Origin: Microbulbifer sp. THAF38
Lineage (GTDB): Bacteria > Pseudomonadota > Gammaproteobacteria > Pseudomonadales > Cellvibrionaceae
Direction: 5' to 3'
Length of the DNA: 64,000 nucleotides
NCBI RefSeq assembly: GCF_009363535.1
Contig: NZ_CP045369.1
Span: forward strand, 3,855,001 to 3,919,000
Numbering within the stretch: position 1 is the stretch's first letter; every line of letters starts with the position of its first letter. Shown one piece after another: positions 17,429 to 25,983 of the stretch. The position numbers and the translations under genes are program-made. Under the pieces are notes generated by a model. It was not told the DNA's origin. It saw nothing but the letters and a program-made list of their open reading frames with translations, and ran no database searches.

Positions 17429-18358
17429 CTAACTCCAATGTTGAACAAACGCCAGGTAGACGGGAATCGCCACCAGGACATTGAAAGGGAACGTTATCGC
17501 CAGGGACAGTGTGATGGACACGCTGGCATTGGCCTGCGGCAGAGCCACAGACATAGCTGCAGGTACCGCGATATAGGAGGCGCTGCTACCGAGTACCGCC
17601 AACAGGAAAATTCCTCCCGCCGACAACCCCAGTAATGCTCCCAGGGCACCCCCGGCCGCACCGCCTAGCAGGGGCATAAATATACCAAAACTCAGCAAGA
17701 ACGCACCCTGCCCGCGCACATCTGCGAGTCGCGCCGCCGCGACTCTCCCCATTTCCAGCAGAAAAAGAGCCAGCACACCGTGAAATAACTGACCAAAAAA
17801 AGGCATGACTGCTGCAGTACGCTCACCGGCCCAAGCGCCGATGGCGATCCCGCCAAGCAGGAGAAGAACCCCCTGATTGCAGGTCAACTCATGGGCCAGG
17901 CGCCCCTTATTGCTGTTCTGCATCGACTTCCGAGCCAGGAGAATTCCCACCACAATAGCCGGAACTTCCAGTAGAGCCACGAATAAGGGGAAATAGGCTT
18001 CGTAATCGATGCCCTTCGTCTCCAACAGGGCCACCGCCACAGCATAGGTGGCTACACTGACCGACCCGTAGTGGGCAGCAGTAGCCGCTGCATCCAGCCG
18101 ACTCCATTTGCCTATCCAATAGAGAAGTGGGAAGGCTAACAAAGGGAGTAGTGTGCCAAAGGCCAAAACCGCAAGAGATTGAGGAATCAGGGTTGAAGCG
18201 GAATAGGTACTGAGCGCCGCACCACCCTTGAGGCCTATAGCCAACAGTAGAAAGATCACACAGCTTTGGTAGAGACCGGTGGGCAGGCGCAAGTCACTAC
18301 GTACCAGCTGCGCCAGGGCCCCAAGGATAAAGAAACCAACTACAACATCCAGCTGCAT
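17429..18358 (-). CDS. SbtA-like sodium-dependent bicarbonate transporter
   Basis: A 309-residue permease of the DUF897/SbtA family with about ten membrane segments. The conserved repeats LPTGLYQSCVIFLLLAIGLKGG and AHYGSVSVATYAVA (N half) and SSASYIAVPAAMSVALPQAN (C half) match cyanobacterial SbtA, a high-affinity Na+/HCO3- symporter. It lies between a small membrane protein gene (2-base gap) and purE (6-base gap). With PurK as a bicarbonate user and a divergent CbbR-like gene, bicarbonate uptake for biosynthesis is the natural reading; transport itself is not shown here. Confidence 0.88.
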   Translation of the reverse strand: MQLDVVVGFFILGALAQLVRSDLRLPTGLYQSCVIFLLLAIGLKGGAALSTYSASTLIPQSLAVLAFGTLLPLLAFPLLYWIGKWSRLDAAATAAHYGSVSVATYAVAVALLETKGIDYEAYFPLFVALLEVPAIVVGILLARKSMQNSNKGRLAHELTCNQGVLLLLGGIAIGAWAGERTAAVMPFFGQLFHGVLALFLLEMGRVAAARLADVRGQGAFLLSFGIFMPLLGGAAGGALGALLGLSAGGIFLLAVLGSSASYIAVPAAMSVALPQANASVSITLSLAITFPFNVLVAIPVYLAFVQHWS

Positions 18359-18360
18359 GA

Positions 18361-18582
18361 TCAGTGCTTCCCGCGCTTAGAGCTTTCGCGGCGCTCAGAG
18401 AGCGGGAGGCGAATTCTCTTGGGAACCCGCTTCATTAGCCCGTACCCCACATTGGCAAGCAGCACCACCAGCCCGACCAATATTAGTGCAGCGGCATCGA
18501 TACCAACCAGCGCCAATACCCATCCAATGGACATGACTAACAGGCCTACCAAGGTACCAAAGTAAAGTTGTGACTTGTGCAT
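18361..18582 (-). CDS. Small two-span membrane protein of the sbtA-purEK operon
   Basis: A 73-residue protein with two hydrophobic segments (about 7-24 and 28-45) and a very basic tail (KRVPKRIRLPLSERRESSKRGKH). The start is placed at ATG 18582, which follows GGGAGGGGG; the longer frame to 18678 adds residues running through the promoter region. It ends 2 bases before the transporter start. I do not recognise the family. A role as partner or stabiliser of the transporter is only suggested by position. Confidence 0.65.
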   Translation of the reverse strand: MHKSQLYFGTLVGLLVMSIGWVLALVGIDAAALILVGLVVLLANVGYGLMKRVPKRIRLPLSERRESSKRGKH

Positions 18583-18651
18583 ACAGGGTCCCCCTCCCAT
18601 TCCCATAGATTGAAGTGGGTGCATTATCACTAGGTAGATTGATAGGTAAAA

Positions 18652-18689
18652 ATAGATAATTATTATGTTATATATCATCTTTTATCTAT
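18652..18689. promoter_or_regulatory. Dyad between the sbtA-purEK operon and its divergent LysR gene
   Basis: ATAGATAA (18652-18659) and TTATCTAT (18682-18689) form a perfect 8-bp inverted repeat in a very AT-rich 110-base divergent promoter region. Related ATAGAT and GTAGAT sequences occur just to the left. It is a plausible binding site for the LysR protein encoded at 18692, although it ends only three bases before the first possible start codon of that gene. Confidence 0.4.
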
Positions 18690-18691
18690 GA

Positions 18692-19657
18692 TTGAGAAAA
18701 GTCATGCTAGCCAGCAGAGCCCACTCCCGCATCGGCACCGTCAGGCAGTTGGAGATTTTACTTACGGTATATGAACAACGCAGCATCAGTGGCGCCGCCA
18801 AAACCCTGCACCTGACTCAGCCCAGCGTATCCATGCAGCTGGCCAAGCTATCCAGTGCCGTAGGCTTACCCCTTTACTACGCCGTGGGTAAGCAGTTGCA
18901 ATTCACCGAGGCCGGGCAGACCCTGGTGGACAGTGCCCGAGAAATCCTCAAAAGCTATGAGTATCTGGAGCTAAAGCTAGCCAGACTGCGCGGTCTAGAT
19001 ACGGGGCGCTTACAACTGGCGGTTGTCACTACCGCCAAGTACTTTATTCCCCATTTGATTGGCGAGTTTTACGAACAGCATCCCAAGCTGGATATTCTCT
19101 TTCGCGTGGGTAACCGTCAGCAGATCATCGACTACACCGGTGAGGATGAGGATGATTTTTATGTGTTCAGCCACCCTCCCAAGAACCCCGATCTGGAATT
19201 GGTGGAATTCCTGCCCAATCGACTGTTGGCTATAGCGCCGGAGAAGCACCCGCTAGCAGGCAGAAAAAAGATTCCCCTTGAGGAGTTTGCCAGCGGTCCC
19301 TTTCTGCGACGCGAGGAGGGGTCCGGCACCCGTCACGCCATAGAGCGTTTTCTGCAGGAGAGACATATCGATCTCAATATCCGCATGACCATCGAAAGCA
19401 ATGAAGCCATAAAGCACGCCGTAATGTCAGGGCTTGGGGTATCTATTCTCTCCGAGCACACCCTCGCATTTGGCGGACATTCAGGGCTCGCCATTTTAGA
19501 AGTAGAGTCTCTGCCGATTATTACGCACTGGTATCTAGCCAGGCGTAAATCCAGACCATTATCCCCAGCAGCCGCAGAATTCCTTGAGTATGCCCGCAAT
19601 CTGGAGACAGTACCGGAAGAGAGCGGTATTGCCTGGCCTTTGCCTCCGAATCAATAG
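18692..19657 (+). CDS. LysR family regulator, CbbR-like
   Basis: A 321-residue LysR protein (317 if started at ATG 18704, which looks as likely as TTG 18692). The HTH (about 15-75, SISGAAKTLHLTQPSVSMQLAKL) and the start of the effector domain (GRLQLAVVTTAKYFIPHL) closely resemble the CbbR/CmpR group, which controls CO2-fixation or bicarbonate-uptake genes. It is divergent from the sbtA-like/purEK operon, so control of that operon is likely. No RuBisCO gene is visible in the window. Confidence 0.88.
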   Translation: MRKVMLASRAHSRIGTVRQLEILLTVYEQRSISGAAKTLHLTQPSVSMQLAKLSSAVGLPLYYAVGKQLQFTEAGQTLVDSAREILKSYEYLELKLARLRGLDTGRLQLAVVTTAKYFIPHLIGEFYEQHPKLDILFRVGNRQQIIDYTGEDEDDFYVFSHPPKNPDLELVEFLPNRLLAIAPEKHPLAGRKKIPLEEFASGPFLRREEGSGTRHAIERFLQERHIDLNIRMTIESNEAIKHAVMSGLGVSILSEHTLAFGGHSGLAILEVESLPIITHWYLARRKSRPLSPAAAEFLEYARNLETVPEESGIAWPLPPNQ

Positions 19658-19970
19658 CCTTGGATAAAAAAACACATCAAAACTTATATTGGTCCGGCTA
19701 CCACTTGCTCAAATTGCACATTCAAATTACACATTCAATTTACACATTCAATTTACACACCCAAATTAAATGTCAGGCGACGGTAGCCTAGATCTCCCTG
19801 AAAAAAATCCCGACTGAATACTCGTCAAATTTTCGGCGTACCTGCCGAATCCTGCTACTTTTTGGATACCTATTGATGAGTCCAAAAATCATCCGTAGGG
19901 CTATAGCCAAAAAGGACTGTATGTAACAGTAAAAGACACCATCCGTCATCGATTTTCACAGAAGGGTATA
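19658..19970. other. Promoter region of the ompW-autotransporter operon
   Basis: A 313-base gap holding four tandem 13-bp repeats (19717-19768, listed separately) and otherwise AT-rich sequence. I see no gene and cannot place the -35/-10 boxes with confidence. Confidence 0.5.
19717..19768. repeat. Four tandem 13-bp repeats upstream of the OmpW gene
   Basis: Units of CACATTCAATTTA lie head to tail at 19717, 19730, 19743 and 19756. The two middle copies are identical; the first and last differ at one and four positions. They end about 200 bases before the OmpW start. Repeated binding sites or a length-variable spacer are possible roles. Confidence 0.85.
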
Positions 19971-20738
19971 ATGATGAAAATCCAGGGAATAGTTTTCAGA
20001 TTTTTAATATTTCTTTTTGCGACCAGTACAATTAACGCCAAAGCCCAGGAGGATTGGCGCAACATTGACTGGGGCGAATTTATGGTGCGCTTCGGTCTCA
20101 GCTATATTACGCCCAATGATGCTGGAACCTCCCTAAAATACCGGGTTTTACAACATTGGGATTTATACAATTCAACCTGGGAAATAGACACCGCCCAAAC
20201 CTGGCAAATTTCCGGAGTATGGCGCCCTTCGGATCGCTGGGGAATCGAGTTGATGCATATTAACGGTGCCTCATACGATGTAGTCCTAGATAACTTTACC
20301 GGCAACCCAGGCAACAGCCAGATTAAATTGGGTGATTTTAAGACTACAAGCACTCTTGCCTTTGCAAACTGGTATTTTCTTGACCCATCCTATATTGCCC
20401 GCCCCTATCTCGGCGCGGGAATTAATTATACGGATTACCATACGGTATCCATAAGCCGCCAATTTGATGAGTATCTGATGGACTCTGATATGTCAGTGGC
20501 TCCTGGTTCATTCAATATGGGACACTCTTGGGACTGGGCCCTCCAGGGTGGCGTCGACTTCAATTTTGACTTTCGCCAATTTCGCTATCCTTTATTAATT
20601 AATCTGGCGGCTCTTTACTACCTGTCAGATACCGATACCACGATAAATTTCCCTACAGAGCTGGGGTCAGACCGCCTATATGCGCACTTCGATTACGATC
20701 CCTGGATTATCAATATTGGGATTGGCACTAAGTTTTGA
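19971..20738 (+). CDS. OmpW family outer-membrane protein
   Basis: A 255-residue protein with a signal peptide (cleavage after about residue 25, ...INAKAQ) and an eight-strand OmpW-type barrel. Family traits are the WGEFMVRFGLSYITPND opening, IKLGDFKTTSTLAFANWYF in the middle and a FDYDPWIINIGIGTKF ending in Phe. OmpW proteins form narrow hydrophobic channels in the outer membrane. An ATG doublet starts the gene. The stop codon is 18 bases before the next start, so the two are cotranscribed. Confidence 0.85.
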   Translation: MMKIQGIVFRFLIFLFATSTINAKAQEDWRNIDWGEFMVRFGLSYITPNDAGTSLKYRVLQHWDLYNSTWEIDTAQTWQISGVWRPSDRWGIELMHINGASYDVVLDNFTGNPGNSQIKLGDFKTTSTLAFANWYFLDPSYIARPYLGAGINYTDYHTVSISRQFDEYLMDSDMSVAPGSFNMGHSWDWALQGGVDFNFDFRQFRYPLLINLAALYYLSDTDTTINFPTELGSDRLYAHFDYDPWIINIGIGTKF

Positions 20739-20755
20739 AACACAGGATTTCGTAT

Positions 20756-23143
20756 ATGAAACTATGCGCCGGAGTCACTGTGAAAAAAATAAATTCAAAA
20801 ACCCGATCTACAGACATCTTTAATAGCCAACTACTGATATCAATGGCTGCATTGGGAATCATCGCGCTTTCTCCAGTAAAGGCCACGGCGCAGTGTACAC
20901 CAGACAATCTGGGCTCCGAAGGGCCGGATCAAATTATCTGCGACGAAGAAAATGACGCAGAAGAGGCCGATGTCGATGGATTAGGTGGTAATGACACCTT
21001 GGAGTTAAATGGTGGCACTATCAATAGCGCATTTGGCGGGAATGGTGACGACGCCATTTATATTAAGGGAGCAGTAATCAACGACTCTGTATATGGAGGG
21101 GATGGTAACGATCTTATTGTGTTGGATGAGCGCAGTAGTGATGTAGGCGATTACATTAATGGAGGCGGTATTCATGGGGGGGGCGGTGATGATGACATCC
21201 AAGTTCTAGACGGCCTCACATTTCATGTTTGGGGTGGCGCGGGTAATGATCAAATCACCCTGGATGGCGGTTTTATTTTCAACTATTTAGATGCCGGTGA
21301 AGGAGATGATTATATCCACTGGGATGAAGGCATCAGTAATGAAATACGCGGTGGTCCCGGCTCAGATAAACTAGTCATCGACTCTTATTCCTTTGAAGGA
21401 GATGCAGTATTAGATGGCGGCGATGATCTCAGCGCAGAAGACGGAGACATCGATACACTGATATTCAAACTCGATTATCGAGTGGATGGTAACCAGCTTA
21501 TTAACTGGGAACGAGTCGTTATTTGGGGTAGTTCAAAAATTATTTTTTCTGGGAATTTGAATGTGGGTGGCGGCCTGGATAATGACAATAATCCACTGGG
21601 CTTACACATTAAATGGGGTGGCCAGGCATTTATTGATACCGAGGAATATAGAATTACTGGCAACGTGGCTAATGATGGCACTATCGACTTAGTCAATAAG
21701 AAATTTAATACTTTAATCATTCAAAAAGATAGTGACAATAATTACGGTCACTATATTGGCGATAACGGACGCTTGTGGATGGATGTGGCACTTAGTGATA
21801 GCACTGCTAACAGTGATCAACTAAAGATCCGGGGAGATACAAGTGGCACTACTCACGTAACGGTTTACAACCTCAATGGTACTGGCGCACGCACTCAGGA
21901 TAACGGTATCAAATTGATATCTATTGAGGGGGACTCCACTGACAATGCCTTTATTTTAAGCGGTGACTATATAACCAAAGATGAGCAACCCGCGACAATT
22001 GGTGGAGCATACGCCTATACACTGCACCAGAATGATTTATCGGGAAACAATGATGGAGAATGGTATCTGCGCTCTACGATAAGTAATTCAAGCCATTTCC
22101 CCGAAGGCGGTATGGCTCGCTGGCAACCCGCTGCAGTAATGTATGAAACCCTTCCACAAATACTGCGATCCTTGAATATTCCCACCACATTGCGTAGTCG
22201 TGTGGGTAACCGCTACTGGGTTGGCAGTAGTTATCTCGACGTCAATAGCACCGATTATACTAGTTCACTGGAAACAGCCATTGATCGCAAGGGGATATGG
22301 ATACGCAGTGGTGCACGCTATATAAGCACGACACCCAGTGAATCCACCACTTGGGCGAGCTGGGATCAAACATACTATCAGCTCCAAATTGGTGCTGATC
22401 TCCCCGTCGACTTGTTGGTTCTCGGCACTACTCCTATTGCCAGTTTGGCACTGCATTATGGCAACTCGAAAAATTCCGTAGAGTCTTTTTTTGGGGACGG
22501 CTCCATTAATGCCAAAACATACGGCGTCAGTAGCTACCTAACATGGTATGGCTATCAGGGTCTCTATGTTGATGCTCAATTCAAGCTAAGTTGGTTCGAC
22601 TTTGACTTTGACGCAAAAGATTTACGCACACTCCGCAACAGCAGTGAAGGCTACGGTTACGGTCTGTCTCTGGAGGGAGGATGGAGCTTCAAGCTCTATG
22701 ATTACTATTCGATTACCCCCCAGGCACAACTGATTTACACATCTGAGGAGGCTGAAAATTTTGAAGATACCTATGATGTTAAAGTAGGCGATATTAATAA
22801 CAATGGCCTTTTATTGCGCCTAGGAGCCACTTTTGAAAAACGTAAAAGCCAACGTAAATCCAGTAGAAAAATGTACGGTTCCCTACCTCTGGAGCGCTTT
22901 GGATACTATGTCACTCCAGGGCTGATCTTGAATCTTGACCAGGAAACCGACCTGGTTGTTTCTGGAACAAGACTTTATCAGAAACCGGATACCTGGTATG
23001 CGGATTTACGTATGGGAGCCAGTTATGAAGAGTGTGGTGACCACTGCTCTATCTACACCGAAGTCTTTTTCAGCAGCGGCCTGGAGAACCTTGGGGATAG
23101 CTTTGTTGGAGGACTGGAGCTTGGGTTTCGATATAAATGGTAG
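20756..23143 (+). CDS. Autotransporter with Gly/Asp-rich passenger
   Basis: About 795 residues from ATG 20756 (AGGA eight bases before it; an alternative TTG at 20735 overlaps the ompW stop). The long basic leader before a hydrophobic core is typical of autotransporters. The passenger starts with RTX-like GGxGxD units (LGGNDT, FGGNGDDAIY, YGGDGNDLIV) to about residue 230, then a beta-rich part to about 450. A classical autotransporter beta-domain follows (about 480-795), ending LGFRYKW. It should be exported and surface displayed. No protease or adhesin active site is recognised, so the function is unknown. Confidence 0.82.
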   Translation: MKLCAGVTVKKINSKTRSTDIFNSQLLISMAALGIIALSPVKATAQCTPDNLGSEGPDQIICDEENDAEEADVDGLGGNDTLELNGGTINSAFGGNGDDAIYIKGAVINDSVYGGDGNDLIVLDERSSDVGDYINGGGIHGGGGDDDIQVLDGLTFHVWGGAGNDQITLDGGFIFNYLDAGEGDDYIHWDEGISNEIRGGPGSDKLVIDSYSFEGDAVLDGGDDLSAEDGDIDTLIFKLDYRVDGNQLINWERVVIWGSSKIIFSGNLNVGGGLDNDNNPLGLHIKWGGQAFIDTEEYRITGNVANDGTIDLVNKKFNTLIIQKDSDNNYGHYIGDNGRLWMDVALSDSTANSDQLKIRGDTSGTTHVTVYNLNGTGARTQDNGIKLISIEGDSTDNAFILSGDYITKDEQPATIGGAYAYTLHQNDLSGNNDGEWYLRSTISNSSHFPEGGMARWQPAAVMYETLPQILRSLNIPTTLRSRVGNRYWVGSSYLDVNSTDYTSSLETAIDRKGIWIRSGARYISTTPSESTTWASWDQTYYQLQIGADLPVDLLVLGTTPIASLALHYGNSKNSVESFFGDGSINAKTYGVSSYLTWYGYQGLYVDAQFKLSWFDFDFDAKDLRTLRNSSEGYGYGLSLEGGWSFKLYDYYSITPQAQLIYTSEEAENFEDTYDVKVGDINNNGLLLRLGATFEKRKSQRKSSRKMYGSLPLERFGYYVTPGLILNLDQETDLVVSGTRLYQKPDTWYADLRMGASYEECGDHCSIYTEVFFSSGLENLGDSFVGGLELGFRYKW

Positions 23144-23264
23144 TTAGTCTAAGTCTATACCTCAACACTTGAAAAAATCCAACTTCACTAAAATAAAAAA
23201 ACGCTAAACCTTTTAAAAAACAGGTCCAAAATGAAGACTGATAATATATTTAGATAATCATAAA

Positions 23265-24176
23265 TCACAAATAGTCTAAAATCTTATATTCAGAAAACAC
23301 TCTTCTGATTTTATAATCGTTCCCATACTTACCCTTTAGATTTTCACTTTGTAAGCGTTGAACTTTAGCTCCTTCTATTGTCAGAAATCTATCCCTCCAA
23401 GGACGAAAGTCCGGTACTCGCGCAGCTCTTGTGCCCTGCCTAATACTCATCGCTTTAAGCCAAATATCATCTGCCTTAGGGCACAACTTTAAAAACTTCT
23501 CACTATCAAAGGCATCCTTATGCAAAGCATTAGGATGATAAAGAACTCCACCAACACCTGTGGGAAATACCCGATGGCAAGGCTCGATATTAGATTCCCC
23601 ACTCCATTTATCCCTCTCAGTACGCCATTTTTCGTAGGGAAGAATATTGCCTTTTTTATCCACTTCAATACGATGAGCGCGATGACAGTAAATATTGGAA
23701 GGATCGCGCAGGTAGGCCTGATAAAGCATATCGATCATATCCGGTGGATATAATACATCATCATCCACAGTGATAATTAAACTGTTAGGAAACTGATTAA
23801 AAGTATAAAAGTACTTATTGTATGGGCCAAAATCCTCCTTAACAAAGAAAACCTCCAACCCTCGCTTTTGTTGCTTCTGTAGCATTTCTGGGAGCTTCCG
23901 ATCTGGAAAGTCCATCGACGATAACCATAATACGACTGCATCTGCCTTTAGTGATTGCTGGAATAGACTCTCTATACACAAATAGACATCGTGAATACGC
24001 TTATCAAAGGAAGTTAAGGAGACAACAATTTTATCTTTCTTTGTGTTGCCAACCCCTGGATCATTCCCCATCATGGCCTGTTGACTGAGCAAGTGAGAGC
24101 GTACCAGAGCCTCTAACTTCATGTTATTACCAAGATCATGGCGTTTTAGTTGTTTTTTTAAGAAATAATTAAGCAT
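23265..24176 (-). CDS. Glycosyltransferase-like protein (GT-A fold)
   Basis: A 303-residue protein with the start of a GT-A nucleotide-sugar fold (IVVSLTSFDKRIHDVYLCIESLF at about 51-73) and the metal-binding cluster TVDDDVLYP near 137-145. The later DDIWLKAM segment is usual in this group, whose relatives act in polysaccharide or LPS synthesis. It stands alone without other sugar genes and is visibly more AT-rich than most neighbours, which hints at acquisition. The donor and acceptor are unknown. Confidence 0.7.
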   Translation of the reverse strand: MLNYFLKKQLKRHDLGNNMKLEALVRSHLLSQQAMMGNDPGVGNTKKDKIVVSLTSFDKRIHDVYLCIESLFQQSLKADAVVLWLSSMDFPDRKLPEMLQKQQKRGLEVFFVKEDFGPYNKYFYTFNQFPNSLIITVDDDVLYPPDMIDMLYQAYLRDPSNIYCHRAHRIEVDKKGNILPYEKWRTERDKWSGESNIEPCHRVFPTGVGGVLYHPNALHKDAFDSEKFLKLCPKADDIWLKAMSIRQGTRAARVPDFRPWRDRFLTIEGAKVQRLQSENLKGKYGNDYKIRRVFSEYKILDYL

Positions 24177-24414
24177 GACCTGACACTCCCGCCAATTTAT
24201 TTATCTACCTACAGCTAATTCAGGTGCTCCTACCACGCCCTGATTAAAAAATAAGCAATAGAAATTTTATTAGTTTGCCTGTTATATTCACTTTGCCCTG
24301 TAACAGATGCCTTATTTATAACAGAAAATCTAAATTGCGAGAATATGAGAGATAGTTCTCATGAAGGAGGGAGTAAAAGTTTCCCACCTTCAGTCTTAAA
24401 AATTCCATTAGCAC

Positions 24415-25182
24415 TTAGTCACGGAAACTAGAATCAAGGCGATCCAACTTCCTCAACAATCCTGGCCAAACCAAGAGCCCTCCCTGATTACCGGTAACCA
24501 TATCTCCCTCGCTAACGATCTTATCCACAATATTTTGAGGAACCGGGGTTAGGGGTGGATTGCCAGTAAGCGCTGTAACCTGAATTTCACAAGCGCGTTG
24601 CAATATAAACATTGCCAGAAAGGTATCAGCAACGGTGGAAGCACAGGTCAGTAACCCATGATTGCGAAGGATCATATAGTTGGCCGAGCCCAGGTCAGCC
24701 ACCAAGCGAGCTTTTTCATCCTCACGCACAGCAATCCCCTCATAGTCGTGATAAGCAATACTCGACAGGGGAAATAATGATTGCTGAGAAATTGGCAGCA
24801 GGCCTTCAGCATGGGCAGAAACCGCTACGCCTGCAGTAGTATGGGTGTGCATAACGCAGTGGGCATCTTCTCGCGCCTCATGGATAGCACTGTGGATAGT
24901 AAATCCTGCAGGATTCACCATCGCCGTACTTTCATCCACCTTTTCTCCCTGCAAATCGATTTTAACCAAGCTTGAAGCTGTAATTTCATCAAAAAACATG
25001 CCAAAAGGGTTAATTAGAAAGTGGGATTCCGGTCCGGGAATACGCACAGAGAGATGGGTAAAGATAGTATCGTCCCAACCATAGTGGGCTATCAAACGGT
25101 AAGCCGCCGCTAAATCGACACGCAATTGCCACTCTTCATCGCTGACCCGCCCCTTCAGAGAAGGCATAGTTTCCAGGTACAT
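24415..25182 (-). CDS. Class II aldolase/adducin family protein
   Basis: A 255-residue protein when started at ATG 25182, which follows AGGAG; the frame up to 25245 adds 21 residues across the promoter. The zinc ligands of the family are seen in CVMHTHTTAGVAVSA, with another His in NHGLLTCA. Members are aldolases or epimerases of phosphorylated sugars, and some act on other substrates. A Crp/Fnr regulator is divergent. No substrate can be named. Confidence 0.85.
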   Translation of the reverse strand: MYLETMPSLKGRVSDEEWQLRVDLAAAYRLIAHYGWDDTIFTHLSVRIPGPESHFLINPFGMFFDEITASSLVKIDLQGEKVDESTAMVNPAGFTIHSAIHEAREDAHCVMHTHTTAGVAVSAHAEGLLPISQQSLFPLSSIAYHDYEGIAVREDEKARLVADLGSANYMILRNHGLLTCASTVADTFLAMFILQRACEIQVTALTGNPPLTPVPQNIVDKIVSEGDMVTGNQGGLLVWPGLLRKLDRLDSSFRD

Positions 25183-25240
25183 GTTGCACTCCTTGATGTT
25201 ATTGGAATCCAAATTCTGAATCAGCACCACTGAAAACACT

Positions 25241-25261
25241 GTCAAATTGTTTACACTTGAC
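25241..25261. promoter_or_regulatory. Short dyad in the aldolase/Crp-Fnr divergent promoter
   Basis: GTCAA (25241-25245) and TTGAC (25257-25261) are inverted around 11 bases, ending just before the regulator's ATG at 25264. It could be an operator for the Crp/Fnr-type protein, but the arms are only 5 bp. Confidence 0.25.
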
Positions 25262-25263
25262 GA

Positions 25264-25953
25264 ATGAATAATAAAGTCAGCTTTATTGATAAATGCCCAT
25301 TGCTAGCCGGCCTACCTGATGAGGCTCGAGAATTTCTAGCCCAGAAGGCATATTGCCAGCACTTCTCCCAGGGCGACACTATCTATCCCTCAGGTTCCCA
25401 CCTGGAACGCCTTTCTATTATTGCCAAGGGGCAGGTGCGAATCTGCTCCAGTAATTTTGCTGGGCGCGAGGCAACCCTTGCGATTTTAGATAATGGAGCC
25501 TGGTTTGGTGATACCGTTTTTTGCCCAGGAACTCCGCGGGTATTTGGAGCCCGCGCCCATAGTGATTGTGTCATTGTCGATATATCCGGTGAATTGCTGA
25601 GGGAAAAAATGAAGCAACACCCCGAAGCTTATCCAATAGCACTGGAACAAATCAGCAGAAGGCTTTGGACAGTGATGTCCATTATCCAGGACGATGTACT
25701 ACGCGGTACTGAGGCTCGAATTGCTCGGCGCCTATTCTTTATGGCGCAGATGCATAATGGTGGACATGAAAGTAGCCATAGCAGTTTTCGCCTCACCAAA
25801 GAGCTGCTCGCCAACACTATGGGTATGACCCGGCAAGGGGTACACCGGGTACTAAAAAATATTGAATCTCAGGGGCTGATAGAATGTTCCTACGGTCGTA
25901 TCAGCGTGCCAGATCTCTCGCGCCTGGGTGCCTATATTGAGAAGTTAGATTAA
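25264..25953 (+). CDS. Crp/Fnr family transcriptional regulator
   Basis: A 229-residue regulator with an N-terminal cyclic-nucleotide-like beta-barrel (about 12-130) and a C-terminal winged helix (about 150-220, with LLANTMGMTRQGVHRVLKNIE as recognition region). It lacks the N-terminal cysteine cluster of FNR, so oxygen sensing by an Fe-S cluster is unlikely. It is divergent from the class II aldolase gene with an 81-base gap and probably controls it. Confidence 0.87.
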   Translation: MNNKVSFIDKCPLLAGLPDEAREFLAQKAYCQHFSQGDTIYPSGSHLERLSIIAKGQVRICSSNFAGREATLAILDNGAWFGDTVFCPGTPRVFGARAHSDCVIVDISGELLREKMKQHPEAYPIALEQISRRLWTVMSIIQDDVLRGTEARIARRLFFMAQMHNGGHESSHSSFRLTKELLANTMGMTRQGVHRVLKNIESQGLIECSYGRISVPDLSRLGAYIEKLD

Positions 25954-25983
25954 GGCAATTGGACTGAAGGGGTTTCAACCAGC

